A stretch of 64,000 nt of DNA from Aquimarina sp. RZ0 (GTDB taxonomy: Bacteria > Bacteroidota > Bacteroidia > Flavobacteriales > Flavobacteriaceae): NCBI RefSeq assembly GCF_008370685.1, contig NZ_VTZU01000021.1:28441-92440 (forward strand). Direction: 5' to 3'. Shown here piece after piece: positions 48,939 through 57,643 of this stretch. Numbering within the stretch: the stretch's first letter is position 1; each line of letters begins with the position of its first letter. The translations under genes were made by a program, and so were the position numbers. Under the pieces are notes generated by a model. The model saw nothing but the letters and a program-made list of their open reading frames with translations. It searched no databases and was not told the origin of the DNA.

Positions 48939-49478
48939 ATGAATTCAGAATCAGAAAACAGTAAAAAGCTTACCGATTTTTTTGGTAGAGAATATAGATC
49001 TCTTAAGGCTTATGTGCATACCAGAATAAAAGATACTGTTAATAAAAATGCAGAAGATATTATTCAGGATGTTGCTTTAAAACTATTTTCTGGTGCAGAT
49101 AGATATGCACCTATCAATAATGTAGCTGGTTTTGTATATAGATCCATAAAAAATAGAATCATCGACATTACGAGAACTACTAAACAGACAACAACTATAG
49201 AAATTGATAATGACTTTTTGGATCTGGCAGACATATTATACCCATCAACGGATAATGAAACATCAGAGCAAACAATTGCTATGCTAAAAAATGGGATTGA
49301 TCAACTAAAACCTGGATACCGGGATATTATTATAGCAGTTGATTTTGAAGGATATTCATACAAAGAGATTTCTAAAGAAACGGGGATCCCTGAGGGAACA
49401 CTGATGTCCAGAAGGCACAGAGCAATTGGGATTTTATATAAAAAATTAGCTTTAAAAATTGACAAACATAAAAATTAA
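48939..49478 (+). CDS. ECF-type RNA polymerase sigma factor
   Basis: 179 residues. Sigma region 2 is DFFGREYRSLKAYVHTRI with DIIQDVALKLFSGADRY and FVYRSIKNRIID. Region 4 is GIDQLKPGYRDIIIAVDFEG with YKEISKETGIPEGTLMSR, a helix-turn-helix. It directs transcription of an unknown regulon. The membrane-protein gene 6 bp downstream is probably co-transcribed and may be its regulator or effector; it does not look like a classical zinc-binding anti-sigma. Confidence 0.92.
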   Translation: MNSESENSKKLTDFFGREYRSLKAYVHTRIKDTVNKNAEDIIQDVALKLFSGADRYAPINNVAGFVYRSIKNRIIDITRTTKQTTTIEIDNDFLDLADILYPSTDNETSEQTIAMLKNGIDQLKPGYRDIIIAVDFEGYSYKEISKETGIPEGTLMSRRHRAIGILYKKLALKIDKHKN

Positions 49479-49484
49479 CATCTA

Positions 49485-49892
49485 ATGAAAAATTTTTTTA
49501 CTCATAAAATAAGAAAAAAATCTCCGGTAGAAATTGCAGGGATGATCATCTTTGGTATTATTGCTATAACAGGATTAGCAATCTTGTTTGGTTTTGTTAT
49601 TATGTGGTTATGGAATTGGCTTATGCCAGAAATTTTTGGACTCACTACACTTACCTATTGGCAATCTGTTGGAATTTTTATATTGCTAAAATTACTTCTT
49701 GGTGGCTGTGGGAGTAGCCATAGTAGTAAAAAATCATCTAATGATTCCTCTAAGAAGGAGACTGATAATGCTAAAAGTGATTTCTCTAAATGGAAATATT
49801 ATGAAAAATTCTGGGAAGAAGAAGGAGATGAGTACTATAAGCAATACATCAAAAGACAATTAGAACAGCCTGGAGAAGACAAATCAGAATAA
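49485..49892 (+). CDS. Two-helix membrane protein paired with the ECF sigma factor
   Basis: 135 residues. Two hydrophobic helices (about 15-45, AGMIIFGIIAITGLAILFGF, and 58-75, YWQSVGIFILLKLLLGG), then a Ser/Lys-rich linker and a charged C-terminal tail (KWKYYEKFWEEEGDEYYKQY). Similar proteins occur beside sigma factors in flavobacteria. An anti-sigma-like or target role is inferred from the 6-bp spacing only. Confidence 0.7.
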   Translation: MKNFFTHKIRKKSPVEIAGMIIFGIIAITGLAILFGFVIMWLWNWLMPEIFGLTTLTYWQSVGIFILLKLLLGGCGSSHSSKKSSNDSSKKETDNAKSDFSKWKYYEKFWEEEGDEYYKQYIKRQLEQPGEDKSE

Positions 49893-49917
49893 CGCAAAAC
49901 CTTATTATTTTAAAAAG

Positions 49918-50069
49918 AACTCATCGTGAGTATCGCTTTGAACTACAAAATTTACATTTTGCACGCTAATTTTGTTTTTTTTTAACCGTACGGCTATGCT
50001 GAAAAAAACCTACTTCGTTATAGTAGAAAAGCCAAACTTTTCGGTTAAAAACCAGTACTCAGGATGAGT
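49918..50069. mobile_element. Dispersed repeat family C, full-length copy 5
   Basis: The best-preserved copy, 152 bp. Left end AACTCATCGTGAGTA and right end TACTCAGGATGAGTT are inverted repeats matching at 14 of 15 positions. Inside are TACAAAATTTACATTTTGCA, GGCTATGCTGAAAAAAACC and CAAACTTTTCGGTTAAAAAC. The structure (short, non-coding, terminal inverted repeats, several dispersed copies) fits a MITE. No transposase with these ends is in the window. Confidence 0.7.
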
Positions 50070-50084
50070 TAAAAGCATTCTATT

Positions 50085-50303
50085 ATGGAACTATTTTTAT
50101 TTCGAACAGATATCAAATCAAAGAAAAAGCTAAACTATATGAAGCCAATACTAAACAACCATTCTGATATCCTGAAATGGTCTATAGATCTGGAAGATAT
50201 TGACAATGTACTTAGGATTGAAGCCACAAATACTGTAACAGAAGATACGATCATTAAACTAATCCGAATGCATGGTTTTTACATCAAAACCTTAACCGAT
50301 TGA
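50085..50303 (+). CDS. Small HMA-like fold protein
   Basis: 72 residues. The pattern ELFLFRTDIKSKKKL, ILNNHSDILKWSIDLEDIDN and VLRIEATNTVTEDTIIKLIR resembles the beta-alpha-beta fold of heavy-metal-associated domains. The CxxC metal site is absent; SKKK takes the place of the metal loop. Such small proteins are common in flavobacteria, with unknown function. The start at MELF preserves the first strand; the internal Met at residue 19 would delete it. Confidence 0.75.
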   Translation: MELFLFRTDIKSKKKLNYMKPILNNHSDILKWSIDLEDIDNVLRIEATNTVTEDTIIKLIRMHGFYIKTLTD

Positions 50304-50335
50304 TTTACTAGCATTAGCTTAAAATATCATAAAAA

Positions 50336-50381
50336 GCATAGAAGCGCTCTACTTAATAATTTCAAGAGCGCCCCTCTATGC
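50336..50381. terminator. Bidirectional terminator hairpin between convergent genes
   Basis: GCATAGA/TCTATGC (outer, 7 bp) and GCGCTCT/AGAGCGC (inner, 7 bp) form a two-part stem. On the minus strand it is followed by TTTTTATGATATTTT, favouring the oxidoreductase transcript. On the plus strand TATTTATACTT follows the small HMA-like gene. Confidence 0.7.
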
Positions 50382-50453
50382 TATTTATACTTATTGCTAT
50401 TACAGAGTATGATCAATAGTTATTTAAACTAATCTGTACATCACAGGTGGTTT

Positions 50454-51461
50454 CTATTCCTCCTCTAATACTTTTAGTACTAGTTTTCCTTTTTTATCTC
50501 CTGAAAATAATCGTAAGAATGTATCTCTAAAATTTTCAATACCATCATAAATATCTTCTCTACTTTTTAGCTTTCCTGTAGCCAACCAGCCTCCCATTTC
50601 TATCGCTGCTTTTTCAAAATCATTGGTATAATCCATCACGATCATTCCTTGCATAGTAGCTCGATTTATTAATAACGACAAATAATTATCAGGTCCTTTT
50701 ATATTTTCCTTATCATTATATTGAGAAATTGCTCCACAAAGAACCACTCTGGCATGCATTCTTAATTTTGATAAAGCTGCATCTAGTATCTCTCCTCCTA
50801 CATTATCAAAATATACATCTATACCATCTGGACATTCCCGATGTATAGCATCCTGTATATTTTCTGATTTATAGTCTATGACTCCATCAAACCCCAATTC
50901 ATTAAGCATATAGCTACATTTATCTGCTCCTCCGGCAATACCAATGACGTTACATCCTTTAATTTTGGCAATCTGCCCAACGATACTCCCTACTGCTCCT
51001 GCTCCACCAGAAACCAAAACAGTATCATCTTCTTTTATTTTCCCAACTTCTAATATACCAAAATAAGCTGTCATCCCAGGCATTCCTAAAGTGCCTATAT
51101 ACATAGGCAATGGTACTAAATCCGGGGCTACCTTACGCCAGTTACTACCATCGGTTGCAGCGTATTGTTGCACTCCTCCCCAACCTGTAAGAAAATCTCC
51201 TTCTTTTATTGTTGGGTGATTATTAGTTTTGATCACTTTACCAATAGCACCTGCTCTCATCACATCATCTATGGCTATAGGTTCTATATACGATTTCCCT
51301 TCATTCATCCAACCCCGCATAGCAGGATCTAACGATATATAATGATGTTGTATCAACACCTCTCCCTCAGCTGGTTCCGGAATAGGATTAGATTGTAATT
51401 CCCAGGTATGATCGTCTGGCAGGCCTTCTGGTCGTTTTTTAAAAATGATTTGTTTATTCAT
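50454..51461 (-). CDS. NADP-dependent oxidoreductase, MDR superfamily
   Basis: 335 residues of the zinc-free, leukotriene-B4-dehydrogenase/CurA-like branch. Evidence: LDPAMRGWMNEGKSYIEPI at the N-terminal domain, the Rossmann nucleotide motif VSGGAGAVGSIVGQIAKIKG, VYFDNVGGEILDAALSKLR and VVLCGAISQYN. Members reduce enones and related alpha,beta-unsaturated carbonyls. No zinc-ligand cysteines are visible, as expected. Confidence 0.94.
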   Translation of the reverse strand: MNKQIIFKKRPEGLPDDHTWELQSNPIPEPAEGEVLIQHHYISLDPAMRGWMNEGKSYIEPIAIDDVMRAGAIGKVIKTNNHPTIKEGDFLTGWGGVQQYAATDGSNWRKVAPDLVPLPMYIGTLGMPGMTAYFGILEVGKIKEDDTVLVSGGAGAVGSIVGQIAKIKGCNVIGIAGGADKCSYMLNELGFDGVIDYKSENIQDAIHRECPDGIDVYFDNVGGEILDAALSKLRMHARVVLCGAISQYNDKENIKGPDNYLSLLINRATMQGMIVMDYTNDFEKAAIEMGGWLATGKLKSREDIYDGIENFRDTFLRLFSGDKKGKLVLKVLEEE

Positions 51462-51757
51462 GACTTATGTGTGTTTTAAGAGCGTATAAAATTATAAAAT
51501 TCTATCGCCATCCAAGGTAAAATTTAGTATATAATAAGTTTTATACGTATAAATAGTGATCCTAGAGTTATATACCATCCTCAAATGAAATTACCTATTA
51601 AATTCATTTCTTTTTGTTTCACATTTCAAAATAAAAAGCATAGATGGTACTGTTACCTATGAATTTTTTTACTCCTCTGAAATAAAAAATAATTTGTTTC
51701 AGTTTATGGTGATTTTATCTAAAAACCGGTATTGCGAAGAAAAAAGATTTCTATAGG

Positions 51758-52417
51758 CTATTCGTATAGGTTAATTTCTCCTGAATCCAAATATTTTTTT
51801 ACTAATTCTGGATAATGATCTTTCATATTATTAAAAATAAAATCCAAAGGAACATCTTCAAAGTGACCATAATCTTCCAGGTACTCCATAAATATGCTGC
51901 CCGCATTATTATATTCCTGAAACATTGAATCTTGTTCACCATCAAAGTCTAAAGGAGCAACATTACATTTCCTGCATAAAGATTGATTAAAAGCAGGAGA
52001 TACCTTGAGCCATTTCTCATTAAGGTATACATTCACCATGCCGTGCGGTGTTAATTCATTTGTGCCAAATTTTTCTACTAACCGCTCTACTCCTATATGA
52101 TTTTTTACTTTTGCCAAATGAATTCTTGCAGGTATACCCAAACCACGTAAACAAGCTATTAATAAAATAGACTTATCAATACAATGACCTCTTGATTTCT
52201 TTACTATGTTACTGGCTTTATATTTTTCTTCATCAAAACTTATATGATAAGGGTCATATCGCCATTCATCCCTTATTTTCAGATATAATCCTATCGCTTT
52301 TTCTTTTGTTGTAAAAGAAGTCGTTTTAAACTCTTTAATTATTTCCTGAATGGCATCAGTATCATAATCATAATATTCTGTAGAAGCTATATAATCCATT
52401 ATCATGCTTTTAAACAA
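51758..52417 (-). CDS. Transglutaminase-like domain protein
   Basis: 219 residues. The papain-like core is recognised by SRGHCIDKSILLIACLRGLG (nucleophile Cys) and TPHGMVNVYLNEKWLKVSPA (catalytic His). The third position, usually Asp, reads SPAFN here; this appears to be typical for this subfamily rather than a mutation. A peptidase or cross-linking role cannot be distinguished. Its upstream neighbour on the same strand is a Crp/Fnr regulator 155 bp away. Confidence 0.85.
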   Translation of the reverse strand: MFKSMIMDYIASTEYYDYDTDAIQEIIKEFKTTSFTTKEKAIGLYLKIRDEWRYDPYHISFDEEKYKASNIVKKSRGHCIDKSILLIACLRGLGIPARIHLAKVKNHIGVERLVEKFGTNELTPHGMVNVYLNEKWLKVSPAFNQSLCRKCNVAPLDFDGEQDSMFQEYNNAGSIFMEYLEDYGHFEDVPLDFIFNNMKDHYPELVKKYLDSGEINLYE

Positions 52418-52572
52418 AAAACAGCCTTCTTTACAGTATCTACTGCTCTGACTATTTTTTATTACTTATTGTATTTATACAATAAATGTCGTGATTATTT
52501 AATGGATTCTCATTAAACTGGTTTAATAAAAAGTAACGCTTACCATATTTGGGTACAAAATAAAATGACTAG

Positions 52573-53145
52573 CTATTTTGTACTAATTCTTTTGCGAATC
52601 TTAGATAATCCAACTGGAGTTAGCCCTAAATATGATGCGATTAAATATTGAGGAACACGCTGAAAAAGTGATGGTCGTCTCTCCAGTAATCTTACATACC
52701 GTTCTTGATTTGAGAGATTTTTAAGCTGAAATACACGCTGAAAATTATTGATAAAAGCTTTTTGCATCGATAATCGTCCAAAGCGCTCTAATTGATGAGA
52801 ATGCTCAAAAATCTTTTCTACATCTTTTTTATAAATAGTATAGGCAATAGTATCTTCTAATACTTCCAGATATGCATCTGATGGGGTTTCCTGTATGTAG
52901 GCAAATAAATCTGTGAAAAAATCTCCCTCGGTAAAAAATTCCATCACTTGCGTATTCCCTTCTTCTATCATATAATAAGATACACACCCTTTTTTTATAA
53001 AATAAAAAGTATTAATAAATACTCCTGGTTGTAGCAAGTAAGTTCCTTTCTTAAATATTTCTTTTTTATAGAATTGCAATGCAAACTCCCTATCAGAATC
53101 GCTGACATCGGTAAAGGAACGTATTTTCTGTTGTAGGTCTTTCAA
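52573..53145 (-). CDS. Crp/Fnr-family transcriptional regulator
   Basis: 190 residues. Residues about 10-120 form the cyclic-nucleotide-binding-like beta roll (KKGTYLLQPGVFINTFYFIK, EFFTEGDFFTDLFAYIQETP). The C-terminus has a short winged-helix motif, RVPQYLIASYLGLTPVGLSK, ending IRKRISTK. This short type is abundant in flavobacteria; the effector is unknown. It may control the adjacent transglutaminase-like or oxidoreductase gene. Confidence 0.9.
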   Translation of the reverse strand: MKDLQQKIRSFTDVSDSDREFALQFYKKEIFKKGTYLLQPGVFINTFYFIKKGCVSYYMIEEGNTQVMEFFTEGDFFTDLFAYIQETPSDAYLEVLEDTIAYTIYKKDVEKIFEHSHQLERFGRLSMQKAFINNFQRVFQLKNLSNQERYVRLLERRPSLFQRVPQYLIASYLGLTPVGLSKIRKRISTK

Positions 53146-53204
53146 ACTGCTTTTTAGTTTTTAACGAAAAAACAAAATATATGTATCATCACAAAGTCAT
53201 ATGT

Positions 53205-53361
53205 GTCTGGTCGGAAATAGATGATTTTCATAATTTGAAAGATTTTTGATGAAATTTAGAATTTATTTTCTGAAGTAGATACCATAATCTCAAACAATTA
53301 AAAATAAATCAAAATTGCGCAAAAAGATACAAATTTGATTTTGCTGTATTTCCAACCAGAC
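53205..53361. mobile_element. Palindromic MITE-like element, family A, copy 2
   Basis: Starts GTCTGGTCGGAAATA and ends TATTTCCAACCAGAC (inverted, one mismatch). It shares with copy 1 (3794-3957) the motifs TTTGAAAGATTTTTGATGAA and GATACAAATTTGATTTTGCT at the same relative positions. It lies upstream of the Crp/Fnr gene. Confidence 0.75.
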
Positions 53362-53446
53362 TATGTAGGTTATAATACCATTTCTGATTTAAAAGTACTC
53401 ATTAAAACTTGCTCATAAAAAGATAAAATATTTTACCTTAAACGAA

Positions 53447-53487
53447 AATAAAAGTTAAGCATTGCTAATCCCCTATTAACTTTTATT
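53447..53487. repeat. Inverted repeat upstream of the DUF547 gene
   Basis: AATAAAAGTTAA pairs with TTAACTTTTATT (about 12 bp) around a 17-nt loop, roughly 120 bp before the lipoprotein start. It could be a terminator-like hairpin for neighbouring transcripts or a regulatory site. No T-tract follows. Confidence 0.4.
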
Positions 53488-53608
53488 CTAAAGGATTGGG
53501 TAAAACATCTCATTTTCTTACATGAATTTGAATTGTAAATGGTATTATATCCACCAAATGTTTAAAATTGAATTATCTTATTCAATCGTTTTTAAAAAAT
53601 AAAATAAA

Positions 53609-54529
53609 ATGCAGAAACTAGCTTTATTACTTGTTATACTTTTTATAGGGTGTTCTAAAACTAAGGAGAACAAAAAAAATGAAATCAAACCATCAAATAA
53701 AATTACAGAAACTGTAAAAGAGCCTATTCGGGAAAATATTATTCAGATAGACAGCACTAAAACTATAGATTCTACTGAAAATAAACTGGTTATAGATTCT
53801 ATGAAAATAAATGTTTTGCGAGATACGGTACTTAAAGAAATAACAGTAAATAAAGTCTCTATAAAAAAAGAGGGTATAAAAATAAGACCTGATCATGTAG
53901 CTTGGGACGTATTAACTAAAAAATATGTTTCTTCTAAAGGAAAAGTAAATTATAACGGTTTAAAATCCGAACTTCATACCATAGATGCTTACCTATTACA
54001 TTTACAAAAAACACCTCCAAAAAATGACTGGAGTAAGAATGAGAAATTGGCGTATTGGTTTAACCTATATAATGCTGCAACCATTCATTTAATTGCATCT
54101 TCTTATCCTGTAAAAAGTATTCGGGACATTAATGGAGGGAAGCCGTGGGATCAGAAATTTATCAAATCTGGTAATCAAATTTATTCTCTGAATGAAATAG
54201 AAAACACTATTGTACGTCCCAATTTTAACGAACCCAGATTGCATGTTGCCTTTAATTGTGCGGCCGTTTCTTGTCCTAAACTATTAAAAGGAGCTTTTTT
54301 TTCTTCTAAATTGAACAGGCAACTTACTACATTAGCCAACGCCTGGGTCAATGATCCTACAAAAAATAAAGTCACAGAAAATAGTATCGAAATAAGTAAG
54401 ATATTTGAATGGTATGGAATTGATTTTAAAAAAGGAGTCATTTCGTTTATTAAACCATATACCACTATTGATATCAAGGAAAATGCAGCAATTACTTATC
54501 TGGAATATGATTGGAAATTGAATGACTAA
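53609..54529 (+). CDS. DUF547 lipoprotein
   Basis: 306 residues. Lipoprotein signal MQKLALLLVILFIGCSKTK with the lipobox Cys at residue 15. A low-complexity Lys/Glu/Thr-rich linker (20-85) leads to the DUF547 domain (about 95-300): NEKLAYWFNLYNAATIHLIA, GKPWDQKFIKSG and LHVAFNCAAVSCPKLLKGAF. The function of DUF547 is unknown; a thiol-protease-like fold has been suggested from sequence. Probably anchored in the outer or inner membrane. Its end overlaps the convergent next gene by 4 bp. Confidence 0.9.
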   Translation: MQKLALLLVILFIGCSKTKENKKNEIKPSNKITETVKEPIRENIIQIDSTKTIDSTENKLVIDSMKINVLRDTVLKEITVNKVSIKKEGIKIRPDHVAWDVLTKKYVSSKGKVNYNGLKSELHTIDAYLLHLQKTPPKNDWSKNEKLAYWFNLYNAATIHLIASSYPVKSIRDINGGKPWDQKFIKSGNQIYSLNEIENTIVRPNFNEPRLHVAFNCAAVSCPKLLKGAFFSSKLNRQLTTLANAWVNDPTKNKVTENSIEISKIFEWYGIDFKKGVISFIKPYTTIDIKENAAITYLEYDWKLND

Positions 54530-55647
54530 TTATGCTGATAAGGATTTTTATTTTTGGACCAGGTAAGCAAAGTACTGTCTTTTACAGTCATTATATTTTC
54601 TGAAACATCCTGATAATAAGGATTCCCTTTAGAAAAACCTCTGGAAATAAATTGTATATCTCCATTACTTATTATGTGTATTGTACTATAGCCAAAGAAA
54701 GTAGCAGGACCATCACTTCCTCCATTTCCAGCGATGATTTGATAGGTTCCTTTGCCATTTGGCTGCATACGCTGGTAGTCGTGAACATGTGCTGATAACA
54801 TAGCAATAACTTTGGCCTCTTGTAATACCGGCCACAATACGGGACCTTCTGGAAATCCCTTATGCCCTGTTTCTGGTGTACCATCTACATAATAAGGTTT
54901 ATGTCCTAAAACAAAAATATGATCAATTTCTGAATCTTGTTTATATCGATGTACCTGATCAATAATCCAATGTGTAGGAATCAATCCTTCATAGCCATAA
55001 GGTTTCTCTTTTGTTGGAGGGTTATAGGTATCGGTATTCATAACAATAAAACCAACATTCTTTCTGGTGAAAGAAAAAGTCATTCTATTAACCAAACTAT
55101 CTTTTCCTGTAATATGAGTACGATCATCAGGCATATAAGGGTTCATATATTTCATCCATATCTCTGTAGCGCCGGCAAGAGGATATTCTTTTTTATCGCT
55201 ATCATTATAAAATAACATCTCATGATTACCGGGAACTGCAACAAATTCAATTCCTGAATTATTAATAGTACTAAAAGCATTGTCTTTATATAATTCTACC
55301 CATGCTTTTAATTGGTTCTTCAGATTAACCGTATCTGATTCTGCTAAAACTAGATCACCTAAGAAGAAGAAAAGAGATGGTTTTTTAGCTTGCTCAGTAA
55401 CATCTTCAAATATTCTTCTTAATACAGAAACATTAGCTGTAGAAGCATTTGTAGCTGTATCATTATGCCAATCTTGATATTCTACCCTATTACATCCAAC
55501 AAAGGAAAAACTAAATAATATTGAATCCTCTACTTTTTTTATAGCATCAGGTGAAGTATCTTTTTTTTTATGAGTATTACAACTACCAAAACCTAGGATA
55601 CAAATAAATATTGTTATTACTATATTTAGTAGCTTCATACTATTCAT
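54526..55647 (-). CDS. Metallophosphoesterase lipoprotein
   Basis: 373 residues (370 from the second Met). Lipoprotein signal LLNIVITIFICILGFGSCNT with a lipobox Cys. Calcineurin-like phosphoesterase motifs: LFFFLGDLVLAESD, FVAVPGNHEMLFYN, FVLGHKPYYVDG and MLSAHVHDYQRMQPNGKG. The family hydrolyses phosphomonoesters or diesters. The location outside the cytoplasm suggests phosphate scavenging. Substrate not deducible. Confidence 0.9.
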   Translation of the reverse strand: MNSMKLLNIVITIFICILGFGSCNTHKKKDTSPDAIKKVEDSILFSFSFVGCNRVEYQDWHNDTATNASTANVSVLRRIFEDVTEQAKKPSLFFFLGDLVLAESDTVNLKNQLKAWVELYKDNAFSTINNSGIEFVAVPGNHEMLFYNDSDKKEYPLAGATEIWMKYMNPYMPDDRTHITGKDSLVNRMTFSFTRKNVGFIVMNTDTYNPPTKEKPYGYEGLIPTHWIIDQVHRYKQDSEIDHIFVLGHKPYYVDGTPETGHKGFPEGPVLWPVLQEAKVIAMLSAHVHDYQRMQPNGKGTYQIIAGNGGSDGPATFFGYSTIHIISNGDIQFISRGFSKGNPYYQDVSENIMTVKDSTLLTWSKNKNPYQHN

Positions 55648-55795
55648 TTTTAAAAGTTTTAAGAAATATAAAACTACAATGTTTAAAAAAAATACGAATA
55701 CGTAATAATACCTGATTATTAAATATTTACATAAAATTATTGATTGTATTAGATAAACAAACCTCTCCAGTTTAGGTCGTCTTTTACTGCATCTT

Positions 55796-55892
55796 ACTAG
55801 ATAACTGAGATTTAATTCTCTGGAAGCTTACCTTGAAATCGAAACGTTTTTTCCCAATAAATGTCTCCCTTGCTTGCCTCATGTAATATACT
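55796..55892. repeat. Dispersed repeat family D, copy 5
   Basis: ACTGAGATTTAATTCTCTGG, GAAGCTTACCTTGAAATCGA, AACGTTTTTTCCCAATAAAT and CTTGCCTCATG. Divergent from copy 1 but in the same order. The 155-bp IS5-type MITE begins three bases later. Confidence 0.55.
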
Positions 55893-55894
55893 AA

Positions 55895-56049
55895 GAGCAT
55901 GTTTAAAAACAATGCAAATTGATTGTCAGTAGTTTGATGTTCTGACGACACTTCAAATCGACGACATATCGAGATATGTTGCTTATTTGAAGTAAAGTCA
56001 AGGTTGTCAAAGTAATGACCAGCAGGCAGAAGGGTTTTTAAACATACTC
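55895..56049. mobile_element. IS5-type MITE with TAA target duplication
   Basis: 155 bp. The ends are GAGCATGTTTAAAAAC and the complement of GAGTATGTTTAAAAAC (15 of 16 identical). TAA flanks both sides (55892-55894 and 56050-56052) as a 3-bp target duplication. The terminal repeat equals that at 1473 beside the decayed IS5-family transposase, so it was probably mobilised by that element. The centre is itself palindromic: ACTTCAAAT pairs with ATTTGAAGT, inside it ACATATC with GATATGT. No coding capacity. Confidence 0.8.
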
Positions 56050-56059
56050 TAAAATAAAA

Positions 56060-56083
56060 AAGGCCTATCGATAGATAGACCTT
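56060..56083 (-). terminator. Intrinsic terminator of the cold-shock gene
   Basis: On the minus strand AAGGTCTATC pairs with GATAGGCCTT (10 bp, one G-U) around TATC, followed by TTTTTATTTT. It lies 27 bp after the csp stop codon. Confidence 0.85.
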
Positions 56084-56110
56084 CTTATTAAAAAAGTATT
56101 GTAGTATATA

Positions 56111-56302
56111 TTAAATTACTTTTACATTTACTGCGTTTAACCCTTTTTTACCTTCTTGTAGATCAAATTCTACTTCATCTCCTTCTCGAATTTCATCTAC
56201 CAATCCAGAGATGTGTACAAAATGTTCTTTGTTTGAACCTTCTTCTGTGATAAATCCAAATCCTTTGGTATCATTGAAGAATTTTACTGTTCCTTTGTTC
56301 AT
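56111..56302 (-). CDS. Cold-shock domain protein
   Basis: 63 residues, one OB-fold. RNA-binding motifs RNP1 KGFGFITEEG and RNP2 EHFVHISGL are intact, with the N-terminal MNKGTVKFFND typical of CspA-type proteins. It binds single-stranded RNA/DNA and acts as an RNA chaperone. The 5' region (56303-56420) is A+T-rich and could hold a thermo-responsive leader, but I see no definite structure. A strong terminator follows, so it is a single-gene unit. Confidence 0.96.
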   Translation of the reverse strand: MNKGTVKFFNDTKGFGFITEEGSNKEHFVHISGLVDEIREGDEVEFDLQEGKKGLNAVNVKVI

Positions 56303-56823
56303 TGTTAAAAATTTTATTAATTACTTATTTAGTATACAACTATAATGCCACATCCGATAAATCTTATATAATGCAATATAATTAGTATTTCTGCTAAATT
56401 ACGAACAATATATTTAGCAATACCATGGGCAAACGCTTAAAATTAATACGGCATTTCTATCGTTTTTAAAAAAATGTAACCAATAAACAGTAAATTACTG
56501 TGTTTTTAAAGATTTTACTACTTAATGAATTTCAAAAAAGTCTCTCTCTCTTGATAAAAATTCAAAAAATGGATTGATAAGTAAACTACTTCAGAGCAAG
56601 CCTAAGAAGCATTTAAATCTCGATTATCGAGTAAAACTCACACTTTATACTGAAAATTAATAAAAATTCCTAACTATAATAGTGTATACAATTTATAACT
56701 AATTACTTGCATGTAATACACAAAAAGGGAAAAGAATATGCCAAAACAAATATTCTATCAATTAAATATTCTACTTTATATTCATTTATAATTATATGGT
56801 GCTCATTACCATTCGTTTTTTGA
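56303..56823. other. Intergenic region between csp and the broken lyase gene
   Basis: About 520 bp. It holds the csp leader and promoter (no exact consensus box seen) and a shortened family D repeat at 56581-56633. No coding region is visible. Confidence 0.35.
56581..56633. repeat. Dispersed repeat family D, copy 6 (short, reverse)
   Basis: GTAAACTACTTCAGAGCAAG, CCTAAGAAGC and ATTTAAATCTCGATTATCGA. Both ends of the family are present, but the middle 40 bp are deleted. Confidence 0.6.
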
Positions 56824-57080
56824 TTATTCTAAGATGAATTGTTCAGCATACATACTATTATCTGTCTTAATTTTAAGAATATAAATACCTTTTTTCAGAT
56901 GATTGATGTTAAGTGTTTTTAAAGAACCTGTACCTGCTTTTTTATAGTACACAAGCTCTCCTAACATATTATAAATTAACATTTTTTTGACTTTATCACT
57001 CTTTCCTTTTTTATCTAAAATATTAATCAAACCTTTTGAAGGATTAGGAAACACCCTAAAGGAAAAAGATGCTTCATCTG

Positions 57081-57161
<81 letters not shown>

Positions 57162-57486
57162 TGATTTCTATACTATCTACCAAACACCAATTTTTAAGAG
57201 ATTCAATCTCTATATAATTAATACCTGCAATTAATGAGACCGTAGTATTAGAAACGAGGTCTCCCCAATATGCTATTCCAAATTCTGTATCTTTTTCTGA
57301 AATACTATTCTCATCTCCATTAAAACTGGTTACTTGATTATTTACCTTTATCTGGTATCCATTAGAAAAATATGAAGAATTATTATTACGGTCTCCGGAT
57401 CTTACGCGAATTCGTACTTGATAATTTCCTGATGAAGGAATGGTTAATTTCATTTTAATAATATGTCCGATATCATATAGTTTTAT

Positions 57487-57643
57487 ACGATTTATAACTA
57501 AAAATTTCGCATATTCATCGTTTCTTTTTCCTTACTACTTCGTTTAAAAAATAAACCGTAGCTATAGCTATGCTTGATTTTTTTGCCTTGCATAAAGAAA
57601 AAATAATTCAATGAATTTATACGAATTTTTTAATCACAAATCG
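57487..57643. mobile_element. Palindromic MITE inserted in the lyase gene
   Basis: About 157 bp with inverted ends. On the minus strand it begins CGATTTGTGATTAAAAAATT, and the complement of its other end reads ACGATTTATAACTAAAAATT. ATA occurs at both junctions (57644-57646 and 57484-57486), a likely target duplication. Removing 160 bp (element plus one ATA) rebuilds GGA CTA ATA AAA CTA, i.e. KKGLIKLYDIG, which aligns with KKGVKIFDRGD of the preceding repeat domain. No coding capacity; no other copy seen in the window. Confidence 0.8.

Noticed and set aside
51758..52417. Inactivated transglutaminase because the catalytic Asp is missing
   Set aside because: The KVSPAFN segment looks like a subfamily feature, and Cys and His are intact, so a pseudoenzyme call is not justified.
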